Source: Nematostella vectensis (lineage: Eukaryota; Cnidaria; Anthozoa; Actiniaria; Edwardsiidae). Taken from it: 64,000 nt of DNA. A program made the position numbers and the translations under genes. Shown here in pieces: positions 17,301 through 27,205 of the stretch (its first letter is position 1; every line of letters begins with the position of its first letter). Location of the stretch: contig NC_064034.1 of assembly GCF_932526225.1 (NCBI RefSeq), forward strand, positions 2,776,001 through 2,840,000, read 5' to 3'. The notes beneath the pieces are model-generated. The model had not been told where the DNA came from and made no database searches. It was given only the letters and a program-made list of their open reading frames with translations.

Positions 17301-20300
17301 AGAATGTAACAGCCTGTGATACAGTAAACAAAATGAAGAATGCCTTTAGTCGACATGGAATCCCAGATATCTTAGTTACCGACAACGGACCACAGTTCGC
17401 CTCTGCAGAGTTCAACAAGTTTGCGGCAACATGGGGATTCGATCACATAACTTCATCACCTTGGTACGCCCAGTCAAATGGCGAATCGGAACGAGCCGTC
17501 GAGACAATAAAGAACTTTCTGAAGAAGTGCGATGACGAGTACCTCGCTCTTCTAAGCTACAGAAACACACCGCTTCACAACGGATATTCTCCCTCACAGC
17601 TAAGTATGGGTCGCAAACTAAAAACGAGAGTACCGTGCCACCCTGACGAGTTGAAACCTCAACTCCCAGACAATGATGTAGTGAGAAAGAGAGAAAGAGA
17701 GTACAGAAGACAAATGCGGGAAGACTATGACAGACACAGAGTTGCAGAGGGGGAGGAGTTAGCAGAAGGTGATCGAGTATGGGTACCAGACCTAAAGACG
17801 GAGGGGACGATAATCAGGCCACACGAAACCCCACGATCGGTTGTAATACAAACACCAAAGGGATTGCGGAGACGAAACCGTCGACAGGTAAGAAGAGCCT
17901 TAGGAAGCCCTCAGCCAACATACGCTGCTACACAGTACAGGGCCCCTATACTCCCCGAGAGATACACGATTCCGGAAGCAATACAAAGCCAGTCAAGCCC
18001 TCTCCCGGTACAACAACCATCAGTCTCCGACAAAGAGACCTTCAATGAAATGTCTGGACCCACACAAGGTGATGGGAACCGAGTACCACAGCCGTGCCCT
18101 ACGCCAGAGCAGCCAACCCTGAGGCGATCAGAGAGAGTGCGCCGCAGACCTTGCAGATACATTGAAGAATACTGACTCACAATGAGTGCTGTTAGTTACG
18201 GTTAGAACAATGTTAGAATATTTACTTGTATAGGTCAATTTAGAAGTAGACCATAAGTACACGTTTGTATGTTAGGTTACTGTTAAAAGGGGAGATGTAG
18301 TATTGGGCTACCTGTAGTAGCAGAGGGACTAGGGGGACTGGGGCGAGGTAAGATGGCGGCCTCTTAGAGCGATCGGACTACGATTGTATGGTAGCACCTT
18401 AGAGTATTTTAGACACAATAAACGTCTTACTACAAAAACCCTTGCCTTTGCAATAGTCAGAATCACCACAAAACCCTTGACCACAAAACCCTTGCCTTTG
18501 CAATAGCCAGAATTACCACAAAACCCTTGACCACAATACCCTTGCCTTTGTAATAGTCAGAATCACCACAAAACCCTTGCCTTTTGCAATAGCCAGAATT
18601 ACCACAAAACCCTTGACCACAAAACCCTTGCCTTTGCAATAGCCAGAATTACCACAAAACCCTTGACCACAAAACCCTTGCCTTTGCAATAGCCAGAATT
18701 ACCACAAAACCCTTGACCACAAAACCCTTGTCTTTGCAATAGTCAGAATCACCAGAAAACCCTTGCCTTTGCAATAGTCAGAATCACCACAATACCCTTG
18801 TATGTGCAGTAGTCAGAATCAGTGATACTTGTGTTGTCATGGATAAAATCGATATTCTTACCGTGTCATCCCAAGACATTTCATCAACGCCAGTCTCGAA
18901 GATAGCTTCAAACTCGACATTAACTCTTTTCTATAAAATAAACATATAGGGATAGAAAAATGAGCCATTGTTGATACACAACCAACAAATAAAGGATAGC
19001 TATTGGACGAGGTTAAATATATTATTGTTACTTTATATTATTACAGTAACAAAACGTCATTTAGACGTTTGGCTAAAAGTTGTTTTAAAGATCGTTTAGA
19101 AAACCCGAAAAATAGTAACAGACAAGCATCACATACACGGCTACTGTGTGTCCATAGTCGAAAATAAGCCAAGAAACAGGGCCCTACCTTAATAAGCTGT
19201 GCTCATCAGCTTGTTCTCATACACGGCTGCCGTGTGTCCATAGTCGAAAATAAGCCAAGAAACCCTACCTTAATAAGCTGTGCTAGCATCAGCTTGTTCA
19301 CATACACGGCTGCCGTGTGTCCATAGTAAAAAATGAGAGGCAAGCGCAGAGCGTCCGGGTACTTGTAAAACGCCGACGGGTCTGCAAGTCCATCACAGCG
19401 AATAGGATATTATACTCATACCCACTTTTAATAGAATCCACTCAGATGAGTCGTACGAAAAACACGGTTATTTCGCACTAGCCATGCCATCCCCGCCCTT
19501 TCCCTATAAACAACCAGCGCGCTCAAGGACAAGAGGAGTTTTCCTAAGCGGAAGAAGGAAGAGGGAAAGAAGCCATTCCGCTTCACTTGCGATCATAATT
19601 TCATATTAAGGACAATGGACATTTAATAAAGCCAGCAGGAAACAGGATGGTGAGTATATAAGCATTCTTCAGCTTATAGTAGACAATCTTGAAAATACAA
19701 AAAACATCGCGACGTTGATTTAGGATATTTTAATGGTGAAAAACACATCAATGGGATGCATCATGGAGAGATTGAAGAAACGCTTTTAACTTACCTTTTA
19801 AAGAGAGGAAGAGATTTTCGTACAAGTCATAGCTGTTAACAAAATACTTCTTCACGTCACTGAAAACCAAGTAAAATCCATATGGTGCTGATTGTTACAA
19901 AGGCAAATCATATAATAGAGAAGGTTTGATGTTGACACAATATTATTCTTGCGTTAGTTACAAATGCAATCTTTTTTAATGGGTCCTCCGTTGTGCGTAC
20001 AGTATAACGGACCTCTACTATGCGTACAGTATAACAGACCTCTACTACTATGCGTACAGTATAACAGACCTCTACTATGCGTACAGTATAACAAACCTCT
20101 ACTATGCGTACAGTATAACAGACCTCTACTATGCGTACAGTATAACGGACCTCTACTATGTGTACAGTATAACGGACCTCTACTATGCGGACAGCATAAC
20201 GGACCTCTACTATGCGTACAGTATAACAGACCTCTACTATGCGTACAGTATAACGGACCTCTACTATGCGTACAGTATAACGGACCTCTACAATGCGGAC

Positions 20301-23300
20301 AGCAAAACGGTGCTCTAGCATGCGTTCAATATAACGGGCCTCTACTATGCGTACATTATAACAGACCTCTACTATGCGTACAGTATAACAGACCTCTACT
20401 ATGCGGACAGCAAAACGGTGCTCTGGCATGCGTTCAATATAACGGGCCTCTACTATGCGTACATTATAACAGACCTCTACTATGCGTACAGTATAACAGA
20501 CCTCTACTATGCGGACAGCAAAACGGTGCTCTGGCATGCGTTCAATATAACGGGCCTCTACTATGCGTACAGTATAAGGGACCTCTACTATGCGGACAGC
20601 ATAACGAACCTCTACTATGCGTACAGTATAACGGACCTCTACTATACGTACAGTATAACGGACCTCTACTATACGTACAGTATAACGGACCTCTACTATG
20701 CGTACAGTATAACGGACCTCTACTATGCGTACAGTATAACAGACCTCTACTATACGGACAGCAAAACGGTGCTCTGGCATGCGTTCAATATAACGGGCCT
20801 CTACTATGCGTACAGTATAAGGGACCTCTACTATGCGGACAGCATAACGAACCTCTACTATGCGTACAGTATAACGGACCTCTACTATGCGTACAGTATA
20901 GCGGACCTCTACTATACGTACAGTATAACGGACCTCTACTATGCGTACAGTATAACGGACCTCTACTATGCGTACAGTATAACGGACCTCTACTATGCGT
21001 ATAGTATAACGGACATCTACTATGCGTACAGTATAACGGACCTCTACTATGCGTATAGTATAACGGACCCTCTACTATGCGGACAGTATAACGGACCTCT
21101 ACTATGCGTACAGTATAGCGGACCTCTACTATGCGTACAGTATAAAGGACCTCTACTATGCATACAGTATAACGGACCTCTACTATGCGGACAGTATAAC
21201 GGACCTCTACTATGCGGACAGTATAACGGACCTCTACTATGCGTACAGTATAACAGACCTCTACTATGCGTACAGTATAACAGACCTCTACTATGCGTAC
21301 AGTATAACGGACCTCTACTATGCGTACAGTATAACAGACCTCTACTATGCGTACAGTATAACGGACATCTCTTATGCGTACAGTATAGCGGACCTCTACT
21401 ATACGTAGCATAACGAACCTCTAGTATGCGTACAGTATAACGGGCCTCTACTATGCGTACAGTATAAAGGACCTCTACTATGCGTACAGTATAACGGACC
21501 TCTACTATGCGTACAGTATAACGGACCTCTACTATGCGTACAGTATAATGGACCTCTACTATGCGTACAGTATAACGGACCTCTACTATGCGTACAGTAT
21601 AACGGACCTCTACTATGCGTATAGTATAACGGACCCTCTACTATGCGGACAGTATAACGGACCTCTACTATGCGTACAGTATAGCGGACCTCTACTATGC
21701 GTACAGTATAAAGGACCTCTACTATGCGTACAGTATAACGGACCTCTACTATGCGGACAGTATAACGGACCTCTACTATGCGTACAGTATAGCGGACCTC
21801 TACTATGCGTACAGTATAACGGACCTCTACTATGCGTACAGTATAACGGACCTCTACTATGCGGACAGTATAACGGACCTCTACTATGCGTACAGTATAA
21901 CAGACCTCTACTATGCGTACAGTATAACGGGCCTCTACTATGCGTACAGTATAAAGGACCTCTACTATGCGTACAGTATAACGGGCCTCTACTATGCGTA
22001 CAGTATAACGGACCTCTACTATGCGGACAGTATAACGGACCTCTACTATGCGTACAGTATAACAGACCTCTACTATGCGTACAGTATAACGGGCCTCTAC
22101 TATGCGTACAGTATAACAGACCTCTACTATGCGTACAGTATAACGGACCTCTACTATGCGTACAGTATAACGGACCTCTACTATGCGTACAGTATAACAG
22201 ACCTCTACTATGCGTACAGTATAACGGACCTCTACTATGCGTACAGTATAACGGGCCTCTACTATGCGTACAGTATAACGGACCTCTACTATGCGTACAG
22301 TATAACGGGCCTCTACTATGCGTACAGTATAACGGGCCTCTACTATGCGTACAGTATAACAGACCTCTACTATGCGTACAGTATAACGGACCTCTACTAT
22401 GCGTACAGTATAACGGGCCTCTACTATGCGTACAGTATAACGGACCTCTACTATGCGTACAGTATAACGGACCTCTACTATGCGTACAGCATAACGGACC
22501 TCTACTATGCGTACAGTATAACGGACCAGCGAGGTTGGCCACTAAATAGAGAGACGTTCGAGGCACAGAAACCAGGGTATGTCGAAAAATGCAGCGGACG
22601 ATAACTGATTACAGCATTGTTCACAATGTCTTGATATAAAAGTAATAGCTGTTTTGCCGTAATCCCCAACGGGCCTTTTTAGTTCATTTGAGGCCTACAT
22701 AAAACCGCTCAAAATTTCGGGTTTTGCAAAAAGGGGGGCATTCATCTTGACATCTTGGTCAAGACATCTTGGTCAAGACATCTTGGTCAAGACATCTTGG
22801 TCAAGACATGCCGTTGCCATCTTCGATTTTATGTCACCTTAAAACCATAAATTTCTTTTTTTACTTTGCTTACTTTTTTTTTTCAGGGGGTGGGTTAGGC
22901 GGACTTTTAGCCTCTGGTCCCCAATAGTATTGTTCTGTATCAATCAATAAGTGAAATTCTATTGTGGTCGACTATATTGTGAAGTTCTGAAAAAAAAAAT
23001 GCGAAAGCGACTAATACATGCAAATTTACGAAGAAATATTGTGGTGCTAGCAAATAACAAGGAACTTTAATTAATCATATGTAGCAGACAGGTTTATCAT
23101 ATCAATTAACAGCACATTTGCGCTATTGATCTTACGTCATAATCACTTTTTTAGAAGAATAGAGTAAAACAGATCTAGGTTAACCATGTATTAAACCTTA
23201 AAATCTGTGAGCTTGAGTTGGACTGTTTATTTCGTTAATCCTTCGCAACTTGGTTGAAACTTTGAATCAATTTTTTTCTTTGGCGGTTTATTACATAAGA

Positions 23301-23775
23301 GACTACAGTGGTCCAGTGTATTTACTATGAGCGCCCAGATGAACTATCACTAGCCTACGTAAATATCACTAGAAGACGAATAAAAACATAACGATACCAG
23401 TGAAGTATCTCTTGATAGAGTTTAAGTAGGTGAAGCGGCAAATTGCATAATTGTGTTGGGTGACAGACGTAGCCGGTGCCGTTCTTCGGTAGTGTGTTCG
23501 GTTTATTCCAGTAGTAACACAATAAGATGAAGAAACACTGAATTGCTAGACAAATCCATGGCTTACTGTTGCTTCTTGCGATACAACAATCTTTCAATCC
23601 AGGGGGCTGACGGCTATTATGCAACAAAACGAAACACTACCAGACGAAAATACACATTTACACAAAATGCAATATAACCGATATCAATATTACAACCTTA
23701 CCTTTTGGTCAAGGCGGATAAGTCACAGGGCGAACACGAGGAAAAAGAAATCTCCTTGGGTTTTGGCGGACGCAT
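5369..23775 (-). CDS. ovoA: 5-histidylcysteine sulfoxide synthase / ovothiol synthase OvoA, 756 aa, 20 exons
   Basis: Iron enzyme that joins cysteine sulfur to the histidine imidazole ring; its C-terminal domain is an N-methyltransferase for ovothiol A. Exons 5' to 3': 23702-23775, 19795-19859, 19269-19381, 18862-18930, 13250-13390, 12179-12210, 11852-11946, 11531-11648, 11174-11277, 10767-10956, 10483-10630, 9977-10063, 9458-9622, 9035-9206, 8543-8676, 7608-7733, 7282-7428, 6639-6717, 5894-5999, 5369-5474. Phases match throughout and the sum is 2271 nt. DinB-like domain: residues about 25-190, with likely iron ligands H68 (FYYGH) and H163/H167 (HERIHLETSS). FGE-sulfatase domain: about 200-510, with RLPTEAE at 369, FGNAWSWAEDHF at 428 and GGSWVSTGDEASRF at 468. 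Methyltransferase: about 570-756, with CSVGRDSFELSKHF, ending TIWRKDE. Exon 6 is a 32-nt micro-exon carrying two iron ligands. Start: ATG 23773-23775. No stop or frameshift seen. Exon 1 and linker exon 15 are the least conserved pieces. Confidence 0.95.
6049..6287. mobile_element. 239-bp MITE-like element with 35-bp terminal inverted repeats in ovoA intron 18
   Basis: Left arm 6049-6083 (CACAGGGAGCTCACCTCTAC...) and right arm 6253-6287 are reverse complements with one mismatch. GTCG directly flanks both ends, a likely 4-bp target duplication. No coding capacity. Confidence 0.8.
10603..10757 (-). repeat. Three tandem copies spanning the acceptor of ovoA exon 11
   Basis: The true junction is at 10630/10631. 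About 25 exon bases (plus strand CAAGGACATCGTACATTG) plus CTGAAGCAAGACATTTTAAA of intron recur at about 10660-10706 and 10707-10757. One copy lacks the GCGCGGTAG part. The extra copies carry acceptor-like sequence but only a stub of exon. Confidence 0.85.
12257..12441. mobile_element. 185-bp foldback element in ovoA intron 5
   Basis: Imperfect inverted arms of about 60 bp: 12257-12317 (TAAATAAACCCC... GAGAAATGGT) and 12378-12441 (ACCATTTCTTATCC... GGGGTTTATTTA). Non-coding and MITE-like. Confidence 0.7.
12436..13022. mobile_element. Possible second inverted-repeat element, ends TTTATATCCCAGTGA
   Basis: TTATTTTATATCCCAGTGA at about 12436-12455 is mirrored by TCACTGGGATATAAA at about 12998-13012. 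Between them lie GCGCGC-rich motifs with a repeated GCTGACGTGCACT. It overlaps the end of the neighbouring foldback, so the borders are unsure. Confidence 0.4.
13540..13798. repeat. 50-bp minisatellite, left block, ovoA intron 4
   Basis: Tandem units of CACAAAACCCTTGACC plus ACAAAACCCTTGCC plus TTTGCAATAGTCAGAATCAC. The array is interrupted at 13798 by the LTR element and resumes at 18435. Confidence 0.9.
13799..13937 (+). repeat. 5' LTR (139 bp)
   Basis: Starts TGTAGTATTGG and ends CATACTACA (TG...CA borders). AATAAA occurs near its 3' end (ACACAATAAACG). Confidence 0.95.
13950..14231 (+). pseudogene. gag N-terminal part, frameshifted
   Basis: Opens at ATG 13950 just after the primer-binding site and reads a capsid-type segment (FAWKKWKQKFEIYLKA) before ending at TGA. 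The continuation is in another frame from about 14215, so a small indel near 14205-14220 splits gag. Sequence similarity to gag of K02A2.6-type gypsy elements is my recognition, not a search result. Confidence 0.8.
14228..18175 (+). pseudogene. gag-pol polyprotein: zinc knuckles, protease, reverse transcriptase, RNase H, integrase; one internal stop
   Basis: One frame runs to 18175 with a single TGA at 17087-17089. In order: rest of capsid; CCHC knuckle CDKCTKVGHFAVVC near 14720; aspartic protease DTGAQVSAMPE near 15030; reverse transcriptase with the MDD form of the catalytic motif near 15898; RNase H with SADASSFGLGAVL near 16340; integrase HHCC finger (HDGHQG... CATCEKY) and core with DNGPQF near 17380 and ESE near 17485; Arg-rich tail. 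The stop falls in the integrase finger, where a tryptophan-type codon would be expected (GTTTGG followed by TGA). Standard RT-RH-IN order marks Ty3/gypsy. Confidence 0.95.
18296..18434 (+). repeat. 3' LTR (139 bp)
   Basis: Same borders as the 5' LTR, with six substitutions relative to it. Directly preceded by the polypurine tract. Confidence 0.95.
18435..18810. repeat. 50-bp minisatellite, right block, ovoA intron 4
   Basis: Same CCCTTGCCTTTGCAATAG units as at 13540-13798. It resumes directly after the LTR element and stops about 50 bases before ovoA exon 4. Confidence 0.9.
19141..19340 (-). repeat. Partial tandem copies of ovoA exon 3 with its splice donor
   Basis: The true exon 3 end and donor lie at 19269 (minus: CTTATTAAG then GTAGGG). 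About 79 bases away the segment from YYGHTAAVY to the donor recurs at about 19189-19245. A third, shorter copy starts near 19138. The second copy is 2 bases shorter in the region GCTAGCATC, so it would break the frame if used. Confidence 0.85.
19984..22527. repeat. About 94 copies of a 27-bp unit in ovoA intron 1
   Basis: Unit GACCTCTACTATGCGTACAG plus TATAACG. 27 is a multiple of 3, so several long frames on both strands cross it (such as repeats of LLCVQYNGP and TVRIVEVRY). Variants GCGGACAGC and GTGCTCTGGCATGCGTTCAA recur as blocks near 20290, 20407, 20524 and 20767, showing higher-order duplication. Not coding: both strands and several frames are equally open. Confidence 0.97.
22528..23701. 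other. Rest of ovoA intron 1, unique sequence with a short 14-bp tandem repeat
   Basis: AT-rich with no exon signal that I could fit to OvoA. ACATCTTGGTCAAG is repeated four times at about 22752-22809. Confidence 0.5.
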
Positions 23776-24094
23776 TGTTTACACTGTTGTACTGAAATGT
23801 ATAAAGGATTCGGCCGATTGTCACAGAGAGTGTCTGAAGGATAGATTTACATAAAATTACATAAGATCCAGCCATAACGTCACAAAGCTCAGGCTGTTAA
23901 GTAACGAAGCTTGCAATCCTTTGAAGACGCCGCCTTGCCCATTACTAGCGTGAGCTATATATACATGTGTATAGGGAGTATTTATTTAAGTATTTAAGTA
24001 TTACCAACATGTGGGCCCCTCGCCATACAGTCGTTTGACAAAAGGTTGTCATCAACCGGCTTTTAGACTACGCGACAAGCCCGCATGTAAGCAT
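23776..24094 (-). promoter_or_regulatory. 5' flank of ovoA
   Basis: Sequence upstream of the ovoA start codon. No TATA box or other promoter element can be assigned with confidence. Confidence 0.3.
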
Positions 24095-24208
24095 GGGTAA
24101 AAACCACTGAAGCGCTTAGCTGCATATATTAGCCACTGAATAACTTCAGACTTAGACGGTGTAGAGGTGGCTAATATATGCAGCTAGGCGCTTCAGTGGT
24201 TTTTACCC
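24095..24208. repeat. Hairpin: 42-bp inverted repeat with 30-base loop
   Basis: Arms 24095-24136 (GGGTAAAAACCACTGAAGCG...) and 24167-24208 are nearly perfect reverse complements. It could be a foldback element or give a long RNA hairpin. Confidence 0.8.
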
Positions 24209-24269
24209 AGGTGTTCAAGCTCAACAAATCTCCGCGCTCTTTCTAACAAGTTTATATGAACAACAAACC

Positions 24270-24655
24270 TACCGTAAAATTCCGATAATAAGCTCCCCCA
24301 GTGTATAAGCTCCACCGAATATAAGCCTTCCCCCCCCCATCCCTCCAATAATAAGCTCAAATATCCCCGGCGGGTTATACTCGGAGGGCTGTATAAAAGC
24401 AATTTACATACTTTGAACAAGTAATGGCTGTTTTATTTCAACGTTATTTGTTCTCAAGTCGGCCTAGTTAAACCTTTATCAAAGTCTTTTCTTATTGTAC
24501 TTTTCGTAGCCGATGTTTGATCAATGAATTTAACTTTTTTGGTCATACAGACGCAAAAATCCCTCAAATTATAAGCTCCCCCACCCCCACCCCCCCCAAA
24601 AAAAGGACCTTTGAAAAGTATAAGTCCCGGGGCTTATTATCGAAATTTTACGGTA
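24270..24655. mobile_element. 386-bp MITE with TACCGTAAAATT terminal inverted repeats
   Basis: Left end TACCGTAAAATTCCGATAAT and right end ATTATCGAAATTTTACGGTA are inverted copies. Similarity continues inward about 40 bp (ATAAGC..., GTATAAG). TA at both borders suggests a mariner-type TA target site. The interior is C/G-run rich and non-coding. Confidence 0.8.
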
Positions 24656-24760
24656 TTGAGGTTAAATTAGGCGTAGGTATATAATTTAGTTCTAGCGGGC
24701 TATAATAGGTGCCCGCGCTATCACAATGACAGCGGTACATGGCTCGTTTCGCGGGTTGAA

Positions 24761-24847
24761 ACTTCATGTAGCCATCAATATAGTGTGTTCTAGATACTGT
24801 CCCTGACCCTAGCCCAAACCCTGACCATATTGATGGCTACATGAAGT
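24761..24847. repeat. Short hairpin, 22-bp arms
   Basis: ACTTCATGTAGCCATCAATA at 24761 is mirrored by TATTGATGGCTACATGAAGT ending at 24847. The loop is about 43 bases. Confidence 0.75.
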
Positions 24848-25011
24848 AATATACTTTATCGAGTTGACTTCGAAAAAAAGAGGACCAATAAATACAATGT
24901 TCAATGATGTTGTAAAGCGCACAGGTTTTAGCTAAAACTTTATTTAAAACCGCTGGAGAATCCTTCGGGTGACTTCATAATTCAATTAAATATTTGCTAC
25001 GGCTGGAACCC

Positions 25012-25226
25012 AATTCGGCGTTTAAAACCAACGCCGTCTTATAGCAGTATTTTGCCGGTTTAGCTACATTTGCATTCCTTATAAAAACTTTGATACGGCA
25101 CATGGATAATACGGCGTTTAAAACCAATCTGACTTACGCCGTTCTATGCGCCTGGACCAGGCGTATTATCTAGCAGACCCGTATTTAATTCGACCGGCCG
25201 TATAAAATGGTTTTAGACGCCGAATT
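25012..25226. mobile_element. 215-bp inverted-repeat element
   Basis: AATTCGGCGTTTAAAACCA at 25012-25030 and TGGTTTTAGACGCCGAATT at 25208-25226 are reverse complements with one mismatch. GGCGTTTAAAACC-like motifs recur inside. Confidence 0.65.
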
Positions 25227-25494
25227 AACCATGTATAAAATTAATACGGCTGAATTAAATGCGACGTTAATGCGGCCTTTAAACTAGGCTTTAGGCCATT
25301 ACATGGTTTACGAAATACCGAATTCGTCACTGTGAAGTACCGTTGTTTTGACCTCGATCGATCCCTTACCGTGTCATTGAGACGAATAATCTCCACAGAA
25401 ACATTGCGAAACTTTCTGTCATCTCCATATTCCGATCCAATCTGTTCCGATCCGATCCGGGTTTTGTCAATGCCGGTCTTTCTTTGCCAACCCC

Positions 25495-25734
25495 ATGAGT
25501 GATTCGACGACGCACTGGCAAAGGGAGTTGATGACAACCGCCGACATGTGGAAACAAGCGTCTGAAGTGGCAGCCGGTAAGTTAAGTCGGTTGGCCGAAA
25601 GTGCCGGACAAAACGATTCGTCCGGGAATTTCCATGATGGGTCCGGAGACGAGCCGCGTTCCTTGAAAGAACTTCTCTGTAAAGTGGTGCACTTATGTAA
25701 AGGCATGCATTTGCATTGTTCAAGAAATAAATGA
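25495..25734 (+). CDS. Hypothetical 79-aa open frame
   Basis: Not recognised. Starts ATGAGTGATTCG and ends TGA at 25734. The frame has balanced, helix-like composition (THWQRELMTTADMWKQASEV) and overlaps an AATAAA at its end (GAAATAAATGA). The opposite strand is also open for 160 codons (25241-25723), so the open frame alone is weak evidence. It could be a small single-exon gene, an exon of a larger gene, or chance. Confidence 0.3.
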   Translation: MSDSTTHWQRELMTTADMWKQASEVAAGKLSRLAESAGQNDSSGNFHDGSGDEPRSLKELLCKVVHLCKGMHLHCSRNK

Positions 25735-27205
25735 TACTGAAGCGTTTCTGCTGCTGAATGTCGTGCTTCTGAATATTTGAGTCACCTCCCCTCCATCGTG
25801 CGTATCCTTATTTTCCCACAGTTTTGTTACTTTGGTTGGGGAACATCTTCAAACTTGTATTTACATGAGCAATGAACATATGAAAAGGCCGCAACTATCA
25901 TTTTTTCTTAAGAAAAGCTCCTTGAAAGAACAAGGCAAGTGCTGCTAACATGAAAAAAAAAAAAATGTAGAAATTTCATTGAACAAAACACAAAGATTTT
26001 TTAGCTATTGTTCTTGATTCGTTTGATTTGTCCAGCACAAATCACCAATAAGATTTATAATAAGGAAGAATATGATTGACACAATTTCTCTCACTATTTC
26101 CAAGTTTTGCCTGCATGTCTTGTACAAACACGATGTGGGGAAAGTTATTATAAAGCTTTTTGCCGCAGGACAATGTGAATTTGCCCAGTTCTCGAATTCA
26201 CGAACCTCATTGTTCCAATGACTCTTTCAGACGCACACGCGTGGAGCAGAGGTCAGGGGCGAAATTGTAAACAAGATGGCGACGATACTTTTGAAAAGTC
26301 ATGATGCGCTCTCCCTTGCGTCATCTAAAAACATGACAGAACGAGGAAAAACCAAACTGAATAAAAATGCTTGATATCAAGATTGTATATACCCAATATA
26401 ACAATAACAAATAACGGGATTCGATTCAACGACTTATTTTAATAAGAATACTATCATTTTATTTCCTTTGAGATGATCTATTTAACAATTACATGTCATT
26501 TTGCGCTTGTATGTCCCCTAACAGGTGCACAGATAACGTCCCAGCGTGTCATGAGCAAAAACGCCACGAACACTCATACAAATTAATTTTCAATTCCAAG
26601 TATATTTAAAATAGACTCTACACAATTGCTTTATCTAAATTCATAAACAAATAATATAGTAAACTGACAATATCAATAATCATTTCTCACACACATAATC
26701 ACTGTAAGTACTTTACTTGTGCAGAAAATTTTTCCTAACTGTTTTAATACTCAAGAACCCTAAAAAAATCTTGTTTTATAAATTCAACTTCAATACATTA
26801 CATGTTATCTATCCAAACCATTTACATGTTTAGTTGGGTTGCCAGTCGCCGTGCGACTTTACGTCTTACCAAACGTGTTTGCTACCCTGGAACACTGTGG
26901 TTTTCGCCTTGAACAGACAACCCAGGGCTTTTTGCCCATATATTTGTAGAATTGAAGTCTCCTTCGCAGCCGACTTCAGGCTTTCGCATGATTTATGATG
27001 CCTCTCAAAATCTCTGAGGAGGGGGTGGGGGGCTCACTTTCTGGCCCAACGGACTAAATGGTACCTTGGCCATACGAGGCGAATTAACCGAGTTCAAAAG
27101 ACACAAATTTATTAATTGCTTGGCCATATTGGCTGGGTCGTGGCCATATAGCGTCAGTAGTGATTTCACCTCGCTCTTAGTGTTGATGTGTATTATACGG
27201 AAGTC
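25735..27205. other. Intergenic, mostly AT-rich
   Basis: No gene that I can support. A 33-codon frame starting in a good context (ACAAGATGGCG) at 26276 ends at a TGA near 26374. It was not called, because it is short and has no recognisable product. Confidence 0.4.

Larger units (their letters stand above)
13799..18434 (+). mobile_element. Ty3/gypsy LTR retrotransposon, nearly full length, inside ovoA intron 4
   Basis: Complete structure: 5' LTR 13799-13937, primer-binding-like site 13938-13949 (TGGTGTCAGAAG), gag-pol, polypurine tract 18285-18295 (AAAAGGGGAGA), 3' LTR 18296-18434. AAAAC flanks both sides (13794-13798 and 18435-18439), a 5-bp target duplication. The two 139-bp LTRs differ at six positions by eye (about 4%), so the insertion is not very recent. 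It lies opposite to ovoA and inside a minisatellite. The coding region has one frameshift in gag and one stop in the integrase region, so it is probably not autonomous. Confidence 0.97.

Noticed and set aside
19908..22566. Long repeat-peptide frames over the 27-bp array
   Set aside because: Open on both strands and in more than one frame. They lie in an ovoA intron and are explained by unit length.
25241..25723. 160-codon minus-strand frame
   Set aside because: No recognisable domain, Arg-rich low-quality composition, and it overlaps a better plus-strand frame.
26276..26374. 33-codon frame in strong start context (ACAAGATGGCG)
   Set aside because: Too short, with no donor site and no recognisable product.
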